A stretch of 64,000 nt of DNA from Flavobacterium haoranii (GTDB lineage: Bacteria > Bacteroidota > Bacteroidia > Flavobacteriales > Flavobacteriaceae), in contig NZ_CP045292.1 of the NCBI RefSeq assembly GCF_009363055.1, positions 992,001-1,056,000 on the forward strand, in the 5' to 3' direction. Position numbers and translations under genes: made by a program. Of the stretch, positions 17,755 to 25,463 are shown piece after piece. Under the pieces are notes generated by a model. The model searched no databases, was not told the DNA's origin, and saw only the letters and a list, made by a program, of their open reading frames with translations. Within the stretch, counting starts at the first letter, position 1. Every line of letters begins with the position of its first letter.

Positions 17755-17891
17755 GCACACAACAGCGTGTATGAAAAATAGCGGGTTTAGTGGTATATCA
17801 AAGGTAAGTGCTTTTTATGAACTTTTGTACCAAACTGAAAGTGAAGTGCTTTTAAGTCCGCTACTTCTCATACACGCAAAACGTTATAGCC
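17755..17891 (+). repeat. attC of cassette 1
   Basis: R'' gcacacaac is complementary to the first bases of cassette 1 (gttgtgtgc, 13846). The inner arms gcgtgtatg / catacacgc and tagcgg / ccgcta pair. Junction G^TT at 17883. Confidence 0.85.
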
Positions 17892-17897
17892 AATGGT

Positions 17898-19034
17898 ATG
17901 ACATCAGAACCGCAAACAAAAATGACAAATATGGGACAACAATTTAGACAAATTAGATTAGGTCTTTTAATGATTATTACTTCAATATTATTGACTTCTT
18001 GTCAATTAGGACGCTTTGTTTTTTACAACTTTGCTGACATAAAAGACCATAAAAAATTTCAGTCAAGACCACTAACTGCTAATGCATCGTCTTTCCATTT
18101 TCAAACCACAAACAAAGGTAAATTTCCAAAAGAGTTAAATAATATACCTTTTGACAAATATCTGGAAGATAATAAAACAGTCGCTTTTATAATTATTAAA
18201 AACGACACAATCCAATATGAAAAATATTTCAAAGGTTATGATAAAGAAAGTATTGTTCCTTCTTTCTCGATGGCAAAATCTGTTACATCAATTTTGATTG
18301 GTTGTGCCATTGATGAAGGCTTAATAAAGTCTGTTGACGAGCCGATTACAAACTATATTCCCGAATTGAAAAAAAACGGATTTGACAAAGTGACTATTAA
18401 ACACCTTTTGCAAATGACATCTGGAATTAAGTTTAATGAAAGCTATGTAAACCCATTTGGCGATGCAGCTTCATTTTATTATGGACTTAATCTTAGAAAA
18501 GAAATAGGAAAAATGAAGCTAAAAACTGAACCTGGTAAAAAGTTTGAATACGTAAGTGGTAACACACAACTTTTAGGTTTAGTTTTAGAACGTTCATTAA
18601 AAGAAAAAACAATCACTTCATACTTGCAAGAAAAAATATGGACACCTCTTGAAATGGAATATGACGCATCTTGGAGCATTGACAGAAAAAAGAATGGACT
18701 TGAGAAAACATTTTGCTGTTTAAACGCAAGAGCAAGAGACTTTGCCAAAATAGGACGACTATATAAAAACAAAGGCAACTGGAACGGAAAACAAATTGTA
18801 TCTCAAAAATGGGTTGAAGAATCTACAAAACTCGACACATCCGAAGGAAGTGTAAACTTTTATCAATATCAATGGTGGTTGCCGAAACCAAATGAAGATT
18901 TTATGGCGGAAGGTATTTTAGGACAATTTGTTTATGTGAACCCATCAAAAGACTTAATTATAGTGAGACTTGGAAAGAAAGAAGGTAAGGCAGACTGGTG
19001 GACAATTTTCACCTCATTAGCAAAAGCATATTAA
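17898..19034 (+). CDS. Serine hydrolase of the class C beta-lactamase/penicillin-binding fold, lipoprotein (cassette 2)
   Basis: 378 residues. Met12 may be the true start, because it begins a clean lipoprotein signal (IITSILLTSC). The SxxK nucleophile motif is FSMAKS near residue 120, a YxG/N motif is YVSGN, and the fold's C-terminal strand WWLP...GILGQFVYV follows. The family includes esterases, D-aminopeptidases and carboxypeptidases, and antibiotic hydrolysis cannot be inferred. It is the only gene of cassette 2, starting 14 bp after the junction. Confidence 0.85.
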   Translation: MTSEPQTKMTNMGQQFRQIRLGLLMIITSILLTSCQLGRFVFYNFADIKDHKKFQSRPLTANASSFHFQTTNKGKFPKELNNIPFDKYLEDNKTVAFIIIKNDTIQYEKYFKGYDKESIVPSFSMAKSVTSILIGCAIDEGLIKSVDEPITNYIPELKKNGFDKVTIKHLLQMTSGIKFNESYVNPFGDAASFYYGLNLRKEIGKMKLKTEPGKKFEYVSGNTQLLGLVLERSLKEKTITSYLQEKIWTPLEMEYDASWSIDRKKNGLEKTFCCLNARARDFAKIGRLYKNKGNWNGKQIVSQKWVEESTKLDTSEGSVNFYQYQWWLPKPNEDFMAEGILGQFVYVNPSKDLIIVRLGKKEGKADWWTIFTSLAKAY

Positions 19035-19051
19035 AAATAGTAAGAACCACT

Positions 19052-19187
19052 GGCTATAACACGGGTTTTGCGTCAGGCGGGGTGACGTGCAAACTTCAAA
19101 CTTTGTGCTACTATTCAAGTGCAGTGCTAGTTGACAGTTTTGCACTCCGAAACCCGCCCGAACGCAAAGCCCGAAACCGTTATCTGC
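19052..19187 (+). repeat. attC of cassette 2 (family G)
   Basis: R'' ggctataac matches the cassette 2 start gttatagcc (17883). Arms gggttttgcgt / aacgcaaagccc pair. Junction at 19179. The same palindrome type recurs at 60720. Confidence 0.85.
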
Positions 19188-19287
19188 AAGCATATCCGAA
19201 CCCATTTCATAGAAGGAATTTCACAAAAAAACTATCTAAGAATTTAAATTATAGTAATTTTATCTTAACAAAAAGTAATAACAAACA

Positions 19288-19617
19288 ATGAAATATTTAT
19301 ATTTAGCATTAGCGATTGTTCTTGAAGTTTTAGGTTCAAGTTTTATGAAAGCATCTGACGGATTTTCAAAACTTTTACCCACGACAATAACAATAATAGC
19401 ATATATTGCTTGCTTTTTCTTCCTTTCTCAAGCATTAAAATTAATACCTTTAGGAATTGCTTATGCGATTTGGGGAGGTTTAGGAATTGTCTTAACTGCA
19501 TTGATTTCAGTAATTATCTTTAAACAATCTTTGGATTTACCAGCAATTATTGGAATTATTTTAATTGTTGCAGGTGTTTTTGTTATGAACTTTTTCTCTA
19601 AATCTTCAACACACTAA
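19288..19617 (+). CDS. SMR-family small multidrug efflux transporter (cassette 3)
   Basis: 109 residues, the standard family length, with four transmembrane helices. The membrane-embedded glutamate is in LAIVLEVLGSSFMKAS near residue 13, and the loop motif PLGIAYAIWGGLGIV is the SMR signature. These antiporters exchange protons for quaternary ammonium compounds or guanidinium as antiparallel dimers. It is the sole gene of cassette 3, with a leader of about 108 bp after the junction. SMR (qac) genes are also well-known passengers of clinical integrons. Confidence 0.92.
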   Translation: MKYLYLALAIVLEVLGSSFMKASDGFSKLLPTTITIIAYIACFFFLSQALKLIPLGIAYAIWGGLGIVLTALISVIIFKQSLDLPAIIGIILIVAGVFVMNFFSKSSTH

Positions 19618-19624
19618 AAAATGC

Positions 19625-19826
19625 CTGCAGATAACATGGGTTTTGCAAGATGCGGGGTTGAAGTAAATCTCAGAAAATTTGTAGAAAATACCCGCAAACA
19701 ACTTTTCCATTTTTTAGTTTTTTCGTAATTTTAAAAAATGGAAAAAGTTTTTGCTAGAGATTGGTTCTCCTCTCCACTTTCGGTTGCAGTAGTCCGCACC
19801 TCGCAAAGCCCTTTTCCGTTATGGGC
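19625..19826 (+). repeat. attC of cassette 3 (long variant)
   Basis: R'' tgcagataac matches the cassette 3 start gttatctgca (19179). Arms gggttttgc / gcaaagccc pair. It is about 200 bp because the loop holds a further hairpin (ccatttttta ... taaaaaatgg). Junction at 19818. Confidence 0.82.
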
Positions 19827-20576
19827 AAGGCTAATACGACACAAACGACAATGACAGCAATATGAATTTTGACGAAACAAAAGACAAAATATATCCTTGG
19901 ATAAAGGTCGTTTACGAGCCTGACGAAGAAGTTCCTAATTCGACACGGGAAATTGAACTTAAAGACGAAGAACAACCAGTTATGCAAAATTGGCTTGGAA
20001 ACTTGGCAATCTTTTACGCAGTTGATGAAGGTGAACAATTCAGCCTAATATTAAAAAGAGACTTGCCTCAAAATATTTCAATTGAAGACCTTCACGAAAC
20101 TGCAACAACAAATCTGGACAGAGATGTTGAATTTACTTTTAATGAAACAGGTTTTGGTGGACACGGCTTAATTGCGGGTGGAGACCACGAAACTGGCTCT
20201 TTGACATTGACAGGGATTTGGGAGTGGTGTGCTGACCAAATTAAAGACAATTTAATTGTTGCAGTTCCAGCAAAAGACTTGATAATGATGGTGCCAGAAA
20301 ATGACAAAGAGAAAATAAATTCTCTTAAAAATTTTGTGACAGAAATATTCAAGGACGGTGAACGACTTTTAACAAAGCAATTATATCGTTTCGACAAATC
20401 AAATAATAAATGGACACTATGGGGACAAGCGGACTGAAAAGAAGCCCAGCCCATAACAGGCGTTTGGCAAAAAAGCGGGTTCAGTGCTTAAATGAAGCTT
20501 TGTGCTTCGTATTAAGTTCAGTGCTGGCAGACAGTTTAGTGCTTCGAAATCCGCTTCTTCGCCAAGCGCCAAAACG
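19819..20576 (+). repeat. Tandemly duplicated cassette, copy 1 (cassette 4)
   Basis: This 758-bp cassette and the next (20577-21334) appear identical, including the attC. The duplicated unit begins exactly at the G^TT junction. Confidence 0.9.
19862..20437 (+). CDS. Unknown cytosolic protein, 191 residues (cassette 4)
   Basis: Not firmly recognised. It is acidic, without signal peptide or membrane segments. The second half (VAVPAKDLIMMVPENDKEK ... LYRFDKSNNKWTLW) resembles DUF1444-like proteins, in which a short two-domain fold ends with this kind of strand; this is a weak resemblance. The sole gene of cassette 4, identical at the protein level to the copy at 20620. Confidence 0.7.
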   Translation: MNFDETKDKIYPWIKVVYEPDEEVPNSTREIELKDEEQPVMQNWLGNLAIFYAVDEGEQFSLILKRDLPQNISIEDLHETATTNLDRDVEFTFNETGFGGHGLIAGGDHETGSLTLTGIWEWCADQIKDNLIVAVPAKDLIMMVPENDKEKINSLKNFVTEIFKDGERLLTKQLYRFDKSNNKWTLWGQAD

Positions 20577-20584
20577 TTATGGGC
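20449..20584 (+). repeat. attC of cassette 4 (family H)
   Basis: R'' gcccataac matches the start gttatgggc (19818). Arms ggcgtttggc / gccaagcgcc pair. Junction at 20576. Confidence 0.87.
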
Positions 20585-21334
20585 AAGGCTAATACGACAC
20601 AAACGACAATGACAGCAATATGAATTTTGACGAAACAAAAGACAAAATATATCCTTGGATAAAGGTCGTTTACGAGCCTGACGAAGAAGTTCCTAATTCG
20701 ACACGGGAAATTGAACTTAAAGACGAAGAACAACCAGTTATGCAAAATTGGCTTGGAAACTTGGCAATCTTTTACGCAGTTGATGAAGGTGAACAATTCA
20801 GCCTAATATTAAAAAGAGACTTGCCTCAAAATATTTCAATTGAAGACCTTCACGAAACTGCAACAACAAATCTGGACAGAGATGTTGAATTTACTTTTAA
20901 TGAAACAGGTTTTGGTGGACACGGCTTAATTGCGGGTGGAGACCACGAAACTGGCTCTTTGACATTGACAGGGATTTGGGAGTGGTGTGCTGACCAAATT
21001 AAAGACAATTTAATTGTTGCAGTTCCAGCAAAAGACTTGATAATGATGGTGCCAGAAAATGACAAAGAGAAAATAAATTCTCTTAAAAATTTTGTGACAG
21101 AAATATTCAAGGACGGTGAACGACTTTTAACAAAGCAATTATATCGTTTCGACAAATCAAATAATAAATGGACACTATGGGGACAAGCGGACTGAAAAGA
21201 AGCCCAGCCCATAACAGGCGTTTGGCAAAAAAGCGGGTTCAGTGCTTAAATGAAGCTTTGTGCTTCGTATTAAGTTCAGTGCTGGCAGACAGTTTAGTGC
21301 TTCGAAATCCGCTTCTTCGCCAAGCGCCAAAACG
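20577..21334 (+). repeat. Tandemly duplicated cassette, copy 2 (cassette 5)
   Basis: The second copy of the 758-bp unit, head-to-tail with copy 1. The absence of visible differences suggests a recent duplication, or an assembly artefact. Confidence 0.9.
20620..21195 (+). CDS. Unknown cytosolic protein, 191 residues, duplicate (cassette 5)
   Basis: The translation is identical to the gene at 19862. See that entry for features. Two tandem copies of one cassette would raise gene dosage, or simply record a recent cassette insertion beside its parent. Confidence 0.7.
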   Translation: MNFDETKDKIYPWIKVVYEPDEEVPNSTREIELKDEEQPVMQNWLGNLAIFYAVDEGEQFSLILKRDLPQNISIEDLHETATTNLDRDVEFTFNETGFGGHGLIAGGDHETGSLTLTGIWEWCADQIKDNLIVAVPAKDLIMMVPENDKEKINSLKNFVTEIFKDGERLLTKQLYRFDKSNNKWTLWGQAD

Positions 21335-21342
21335 TTGTACAA
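21207..21342 (+). repeat. attC of cassette 5 (family H)
   Basis: Same as the attC at 20449. R'' gcccataac matches gttatgggc (20576). The next cassette starts gttgtacaa at 21334, so the downstream half changes while the site's body is unchanged. Confidence 0.87.
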
Positions 21343-21358
21343 CATTTAACCAAAGATT

Positions 21359-21838
21359 ATGAAAAAAGCAATATTTTTATTTACGACGGGAATTTTAACT
21401 TTGTCATGTTCATCAGATGATGACTCAACGCCAAACTACACTAACGACAATATTGTAGGTAGTTGGAAAATAATTGATTACCACGACAATTATTTTAATA
21501 ATATACAAGAAGTTGAAGAAAATGATGAACCTTGTTTTTCATTACAAACAAAAGATTTTAATTCAAATTTGACATTAGACTTTAATTATAAGTATGGAAA
21601 TAGTTGCCAAAACTCAGGCACAACAAACAATACCTTTTCGATTAACGGAAATATCTTAACAGAAATAGAACCAAATGGAGGTTATGAGCCAAATACTGAT
21701 TATGTAGTAAAATATTATATTGAAGAATTAAATGACAATACTCTAAAACTCAAAGGATTTTATGTTGATGAAGGAGTTAGCGGCGAAAACCCAGAAAATG
21801 GCGAATATTTTTATGAAACTTGGCAAAAAATTGAATAA
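21359..21838 (+). CDS. Lipocalin-like lipoprotein (cassette 6)
   Basis: 159 residues. The signal peptide ends in LTLSCSSDDD, a typical Bacteroidota lipobox with an acidic tail after Cys17, which in this phylum often marks surface export. The body opens with IVGSWKIIDYHDNY and continues as beta strands, typical of the small lipocalin-like domain seen in Bacteroidota lipoproteins. Ligand unknown. The only gene of cassette 6, 25 bp from the junction. Confidence 0.75.
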   Translation: MKKAIFLFTTGILTLSCSSDDDSTPNYTNDNIVGSWKIIDYHDNYFNNIQEVEENDEPCFSLQTKDFNSNLTLDFNYKYGNSCQNSGTTNNTFSINGNILTEIEPNGGYEPNTDYVVKYYIEELNDNTLKLKGFYVDEGVSGENPENGEYFYETWQKIE

Positions 21839-21844
21839 AAAACA

Positions 21845-21981
21845 TTGTACAACAATGTATAACCGCAATTACGGCGGATTCGACTACGTCCGAATCCACT
21901 CGGAATTGCTAACGTCAGTGCTAAACCGAAAATTAACTCATATTAACCCGTAACTGACGGTTATACGAGACCGTTGTACAC
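21845..21981 (+). repeat. attC of cassette 6 (family A)
   Basis: R'' ttgtacaac matches gttgtacaa (21334). Arms gtataaccgcaatta / taactgacggttatac pair around a further inner hairpin (ggattcg / cgaatcc). Junction at 21973. Confidence 0.88.
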
Positions 21982-21987
21982 AAGCTA

Positions 21988-22872
21988 ATGAAAACAAAGT
22001 TACACATATTCAAAACTGTTGCTAAACACTTAAGTTTCACAAAAGCTGCCGAGCAATTATATATTTCACAACCTGCCATATCCAAAGCAATTAAAAATTT
22101 AGAACAAGAATACGAAACAACATTTTTTGTTAGAAAAAGGAACTCCATTGAATTAACAATAGAAGGAAAATCGTTCCTCATATATGTAAATAAAATATTA
22201 GCTATCTATTCTGAAATGGATGAGCAATTTCTACATAAAAATGAAACCTTTCCAGAATTAATAAATTTTGGAGTAAGTACAACCTTATCCAATTATGTCA
22301 TCCCTAAAGTAATTGCGAAGTTTAGAATGCAATTCCCTCAAACAAAGTTTGATATAATTAGTGATAATTCAGAAAATATTGAAAATTTAATTTTAAATGA
22401 GGAAATCGATTTTGGAATTACAGAAGGGAATTTTTCTAACCCAAAACTACATTTTGAAAAATTTATAAAGGACGAAATTGTTTTAATAACAAATATTAAT
22501 AATTCTTCATTTAAAAAAGGAAGTATTGATATAAAAACGCTACAAAAAATTCCCATAATTGAACGTGAAAAAGGCTCTGGAACTAGAGAAGTAATAGACA
22601 GTTTTTTAGTTGAAAATAAAATCTCAAAACTAAATTGTGTAGTAACATTGAACAGTACAGAAGCTATTAAAAATTATTTAAACAACTCTAACGATTTTGC
22701 ACTTCTTTCAATCAATGCTATTAATGATGATTTAATAAATAACAACCTCAAGGTAATTGACATACAAGGCTTGAGTATTGAAAGATGGTTTTATTTTGTA
22801 AAAAGAACAGGTTACCTTTCAAGTTCTTTGGAAAAATTTGAAAAATTTATTCGACTTAATCATAACCTTTAG
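21988..22872 (+). CDS. LysR-type transcriptional regulator (cassette 7)
   Basis: 294 residues. The N-terminal helix-turn-helix is of LysR type (KTVAKHLSFTKAAEQLYISQPAISKAIKNLEQEY), followed by a LysR substrate-binding domain with the usual GSGTREVIDSF segment at about 197-207. LysR proteins control an adjacent gene in response to a small molecule. Here the adjacent gene, YeiH, reads in the same direction 76 bp downstream with its own promoter element, so activation of it is likely. It starts 13 bp from the junction. Confidence 0.92.
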   Translation: MKTKLHIFKTVAKHLSFTKAAEQLYISQPAISKAIKNLEQEYETTFFVRKRNSIELTIEGKSFLIYVNKILAIYSEMDEQFLHKNETFPELINFGVSTTLSNYVIPKVIAKFRMQFPQTKFDIISDNSENIENLILNEEIDFGITEGNFSNPKLHFEKFIKDEIVLITNINNSSFKKGSIDIKTLQKIPIIEREKGSGTREVIDSFLVENKISKLNCVVTLNSTEAIKNYLNNSNDFALLSINAINDDLINNNLKVIDIQGLSIERWFYFVKRTGYLSSSLEKFEKFIRLNHNL

Positions 22873-22919
22873 TTATCTATGATAACAAATTAATTTGCTT
22901 ATAAGTTATTAATTCGATC

Positions 22920-22927
22920 TACTTTTG
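22920..22927 (+). promoter_or_regulatory. -7 element inside cassette 7, ahead of yeiH
   Basis: TACTTTTG, 21 bp before the ATG at 22949. A TTTG lies about 22 bp further upstream, a little too far. Such weak spacing fits an activator-dependent promoter. Confidence 0.5.
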
Positions 22928-22948
22928 TATCAAATAACACGAAATGAT

Positions 22949-23869
22949 ATGAAAGATATATTTTCCAAAACTGTTTACTTCCTTATAATTATTATTGCAC
23001 TTTTAGGTGTAATAAACAGTCCCACAGCATTGTTACTTGGTTTTGTATATACCATTATTTTCAATAATCCGTTTAAAGAATCCAGCCATAAAGCAATCCA
23101 TTATTTTTTAAAAATTTCGGTTGTTGGGTTAGGATTTGGAATGTTTATTAAAGAAACTTTAGAAACAAGTAAAGAGGGATTAAGTTTAACTATTTTTTCA
23201 ATACTTTTAACTGTAACGCTAGGTTTGCTAATAACAAGACTTCTAAAATTAGATTTAAAACTAGGTCATCTAATCACTTCTGGAACAGCAATTTGTGGCG
23301 GAAGTGCCATTGCTGCAATTTCTCCAGTTATTAAAGCTAAAAGCAAAACGATAAGTATTGCTTTAGGTATTGTTTTTCTACTAAATTCTATTGCGTTGTT
23401 CGTGTTTCCAGCAATTGGACATTTTTTAAATTTAACGCAAGAACAATTCGGTTTATGGTGTGCAATTGCTATACACGATACAAGTTCAGTAGTTGGAGCT
23501 GCACTAGGTTATGGAGACGAAGCATTGAGAATTGCAACAACAGTAAAACTATCTAGAACTTTGTGGATTATCCCTTTATCCATTTTTTCAATGTTTTTAT
23601 TCAAAACAAAGGGAGAAAGAATAAAAATCCCTTACTTTATAGTTTTATTTATTATTGCAATAATAATTAATAGCTACCATATTTTACCTGAAACAGCTAC
23701 TAACTTTATTGTATTGATGGCTAAACGTTTATTAATAATAACTTTGTTTTTAGTAGGCTCAACCATTTCTATAAAAGATTTGAAATCTACTGGAATGAAA
23801 CCTATTGTGTTAGCACTGATATTGTGGATTTTTATTTCAATTTTTTCATTAATTTATATTTTGAGTTAA
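22949..23869 (+). CDS. YeiH/PSE-family putative sulfate exporter (cassette 7)
   Basis: 306 residues, integral membrane protein with about ten helices. The conserved family core is GTAICGGSAIAAISPVIKAK (residues about 112-131) and AIAIHDTSSVVGAALGYG (about 175-192). I chose the ATG at 22949, because the longer frame starts with a TTG inside the promoter element. The family is widespread and poorly characterised; sulfur-compound or acid-related export has been proposed. The pairing with a LysR gene is typical of the family. Confidence 0.9.
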   Translation: MKDIFSKTVYFLIIIIALLGVINSPTALLLGFVYTIIFNNPFKESSHKAIHYFLKISVVGLGFGMFIKETLETSKEGLSLTIFSILLTVTLGLLITRLLKLDLKLGHLITSGTAICGGSAIAAISPVIKAKSKTISIALGIVFLLNSIALFVFPAIGHFLNLTQEQFGLWCAIAIHDTSSVVGAALGYGDEALRIATTVKLSRTLWIIPLSIFSMFLFKTKGERIKIPYFIVLFIIAIIINSYHILPETATNFIVLMAKRLLIITLFLVGSTISIKDLKSTGMKPIVLALILWIFISIFSLIYILS

Positions 23870-23874
23870 AGCCA

Positions 23875-24010
23875 GTGTACAACAACGTATATAAAAAATT
23901 GCTTGTAAGTGCTTAATTCAAAGAGGTTTTTGTATTTTAAATGTCAGTACTAAACCGAAAAGTTTCCGTTTATTTATACGCAACTTTTCATATACAAAAC
24001 CGTTGGCAAT
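23875..24010 (+). repeat. attC of cassette 7
   Basis: R'' gtgtacaac matches gttgtacac (21973). Arms gtatata / tatatac and attgc / gcaac pair. Junction at 24002. Confidence 0.85.
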
Positions 24011-24075
24011 AATTAAAAACATGTACTTTCCTGAAATAGGTTGACTAAAAATTAATCATTTAATTACAGTCACTT

Positions 24076-24534
24076 ATGAAAACAAAAAAAGAACACTGGC
24101 TAAAAAAAAGCTACCAAAAAGCAACCTTAGAGACTAAACTTTTAGTCGTTGATCAAATCTTAAACGGGCAGATTTCTACAAACTCTGCTTCCAAGAAGTA
24201 CGATGTTCCCAGAACCACCATTACCTATTGGTTAAAAAAATACAGTACCTTAGTGCAACAAAACACTGGTATGAGTAAAAACGATGAGATTAAAAAACTA
24301 AGGGAACGCATTGAAGAACTGGAGTTTGTAAAAGACTTCCAACAAGATATTATCGCTGATATGGAACTTATTACAGGCGTGGATATGTCAAAAAACTCAT
24401 TGCCCAAAACATTAGCAAAAGAGATAGCGCTAAAGAAGAAAAACCGTTTAAAAGAAAATGGCTCTATCAATGTTTTGGGATTAGCAAACAAGCCTTCTAC
24501 AAACGACTCAAGACCCAACAAAAGCAACAAATAG
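24076..24534 (+). CDS. IS3-family transposase OrfA
   Basis: 152 residues. An N-terminal helix-turn-helix (SAKKYDVPRTT-type: NSASKKYDVPRTTITYWLKKY) binds the IS ends, and a leucine-rich coiled coil follows (DEIKKLRERIEELEFVKDFQQDII). The natural product is probably a fusion with OrfB by -1 frameshifting: the -1 frame from about 24440 on reads LYQCFGISKQAFYKRLK, a classic OrfB beginning. A likely slippery site is the A-rich stretch gaaaaac near 24433-24440. Confidence 0.85.
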   Translation: MKTKKEHWLKKSYQKATLETKLLVVDQILNGQISTNSASKKYDVPRTTITYWLKKYSTLVQQNTGMSKNDEIKKLRERIEELEFVKDFQQDIIADMELITGVDMSKNSLPKTLAKEIALKKKNRLKENGSINVLGLANKPSTNDSRPNKSNK

Positions 24535-24554
24535 ACCATCAAAAACTAATCACA

Positions 24555-25328
24555 ATGGTCAAGGACTACCGTAAAAAAGTAGGCTCCAAAACGGGTGGGA
24601 CAAAGCTTTACAATGCTCTTAAACAAGACTTTATAAACGCTGATATCAAAATAGGCAGAGATAAGTTTTACCACTTTTTAAGGCTACAAAACCTATTAGT
24701 GCCCAAATCAAAAAACTACATCACAACAACAAACTCAAATCATATGTTTAAAAAATATAAAAACTTAGTAAAAGACCAAGTACCTACAAGGCCGGAACAG
24801 CTCTGGGTAAGTGATATCACCTATATTAAAACAGAAAACGGCCATAATTACCTAGCATTGGTAACGGACGCTTATTCAAAGCAAATTATGGGCTATAACC
24901 TGGACAACCATATGAGAACATCACTTTGCACAAAGGCACTCGCTATGGCTGTTAAAAACAGGAGATATCCCAGTAAAAAGCTCATCCATCACTCAGATAG
25001 AGGGTTTCAATATTGCAACCCTAAATACACCGAGTTTGCTGAAAACAACGGCATTACAATAAGTATGACCGAACAATACGATCCTTACGAAAATGCTGTA
25101 GCTGAACGTATTAACAGAACACTCAAATACGAATATGGACTTAAACAAACAATCAAAAATACGGATTTAGCGCAGAAAATGACAAAGCAAGCTGTTGCTA
25201 TTTACAACAATCTAAGGACCCATTTTAGCCTGGACTTAAGAAAACCAGCAGAGGTGCATTTAAATCCAAATATCAGATACAAATCATATCGAAAAAATAA
25301 AGTAAATTTACCTAAATTAACAATTTAG
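24555..25328 (+). CDS. IS3-family transposase OrfB (DDE integrase core)
   Basis: 257 residues from the first ATG-type start, but the open frame begins near 24440 and is most likely reached by -1 frameshift from OrfA. The rve/DDE core shows the first Asp in VSDITYIKTENG, the second in HHSDRGFQYC and the Glu in DPYENAVAERINRTLKYEY. It catalyses excision and integration of the IS as the OrfAB fusion. The reading frame is intact, so the element could be active. Confidence 0.9.
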   Translation: MVKDYRKKVGSKTGGTKLYNALKQDFINADIKIGRDKFYHFLRLQNLLVPKSKNYITTTNSNHMFKKYKNLVKDQVPTRPEQLWVSDITYIKTENGHNYLALVTDAYSKQIMGYNLDNHMRTSLCTKALAMAVKNRRYPSKKLIHHSDRGFQYCNPKYTEFAENNGITISMTEQYDPYENAVAERINRTLKYEYGLKQTIKNTDLAQKMTKQAVAIYNNLRTHFSLDLRKPAEVHLNPNIRYKSYRKNKVNLPKLTI

Positions 25329-25337
25329 CAATAACCT

Positions 25338-25400
25338 CGGAATGTTGGCAACTTTTTTAAAACCCGAAGGGAATTTTTGAAAAAAGTTGTCAATGTTCCG
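25338..25400 (+). terminator. Long hairpin at the IS right end
   Basis: Near-perfect 21-bp arms (cggaatgttggcaactttttt / aaaaaagttgtcaatgttccg written on the same strand) follow the transposase stop. It could end transposase transcription or shield the IS from read-through. Confidence 0.7.
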
Positions 25401-25463
25401 ACCAAATGGAAACCTAAAAAAGGTCAACCTATATCAGTATAATACAACAAACCAAAAAACAGA

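Larger units (their letters stand above)
24022..25446 (+). mobile_element. IS3-family insertion sequence inside cassette 8
   Basis: Imperfect terminal inverted repeats of 24 bp start TGTA and end TACA, with the inner block aggttgac / gtcaacct. The element is flanked by a 3-bp direct repeat ACA (24019-24021 and 25447-25449), so it is a true transposition event. It lies 18 bp inside the cassette, before the S41 peptidase gene. A 21-bp hairpin (25338-25400) follows orfB. Confidence 0.88.

Noticed and set aside
18998..19291. ORF spanning the end of cassette 2 and the start of cassette 3.
   Set aside because: It runs through the attC palindrome and overlaps the serine hydrolase end; no start context or family.
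20410..21362. 60- and 64-codon frames covering the attC sites of cassettes 4 and 5.
   Set aside because: They lie in the palindromes and are a by-product of the recombination site.
24022..25446. The IS as the agent that mobilises the cassettes.
   Set aside because: Only one copy in the window, with its own inverted repeats and target duplication inside one cassette. It explains none of the other boundaries.
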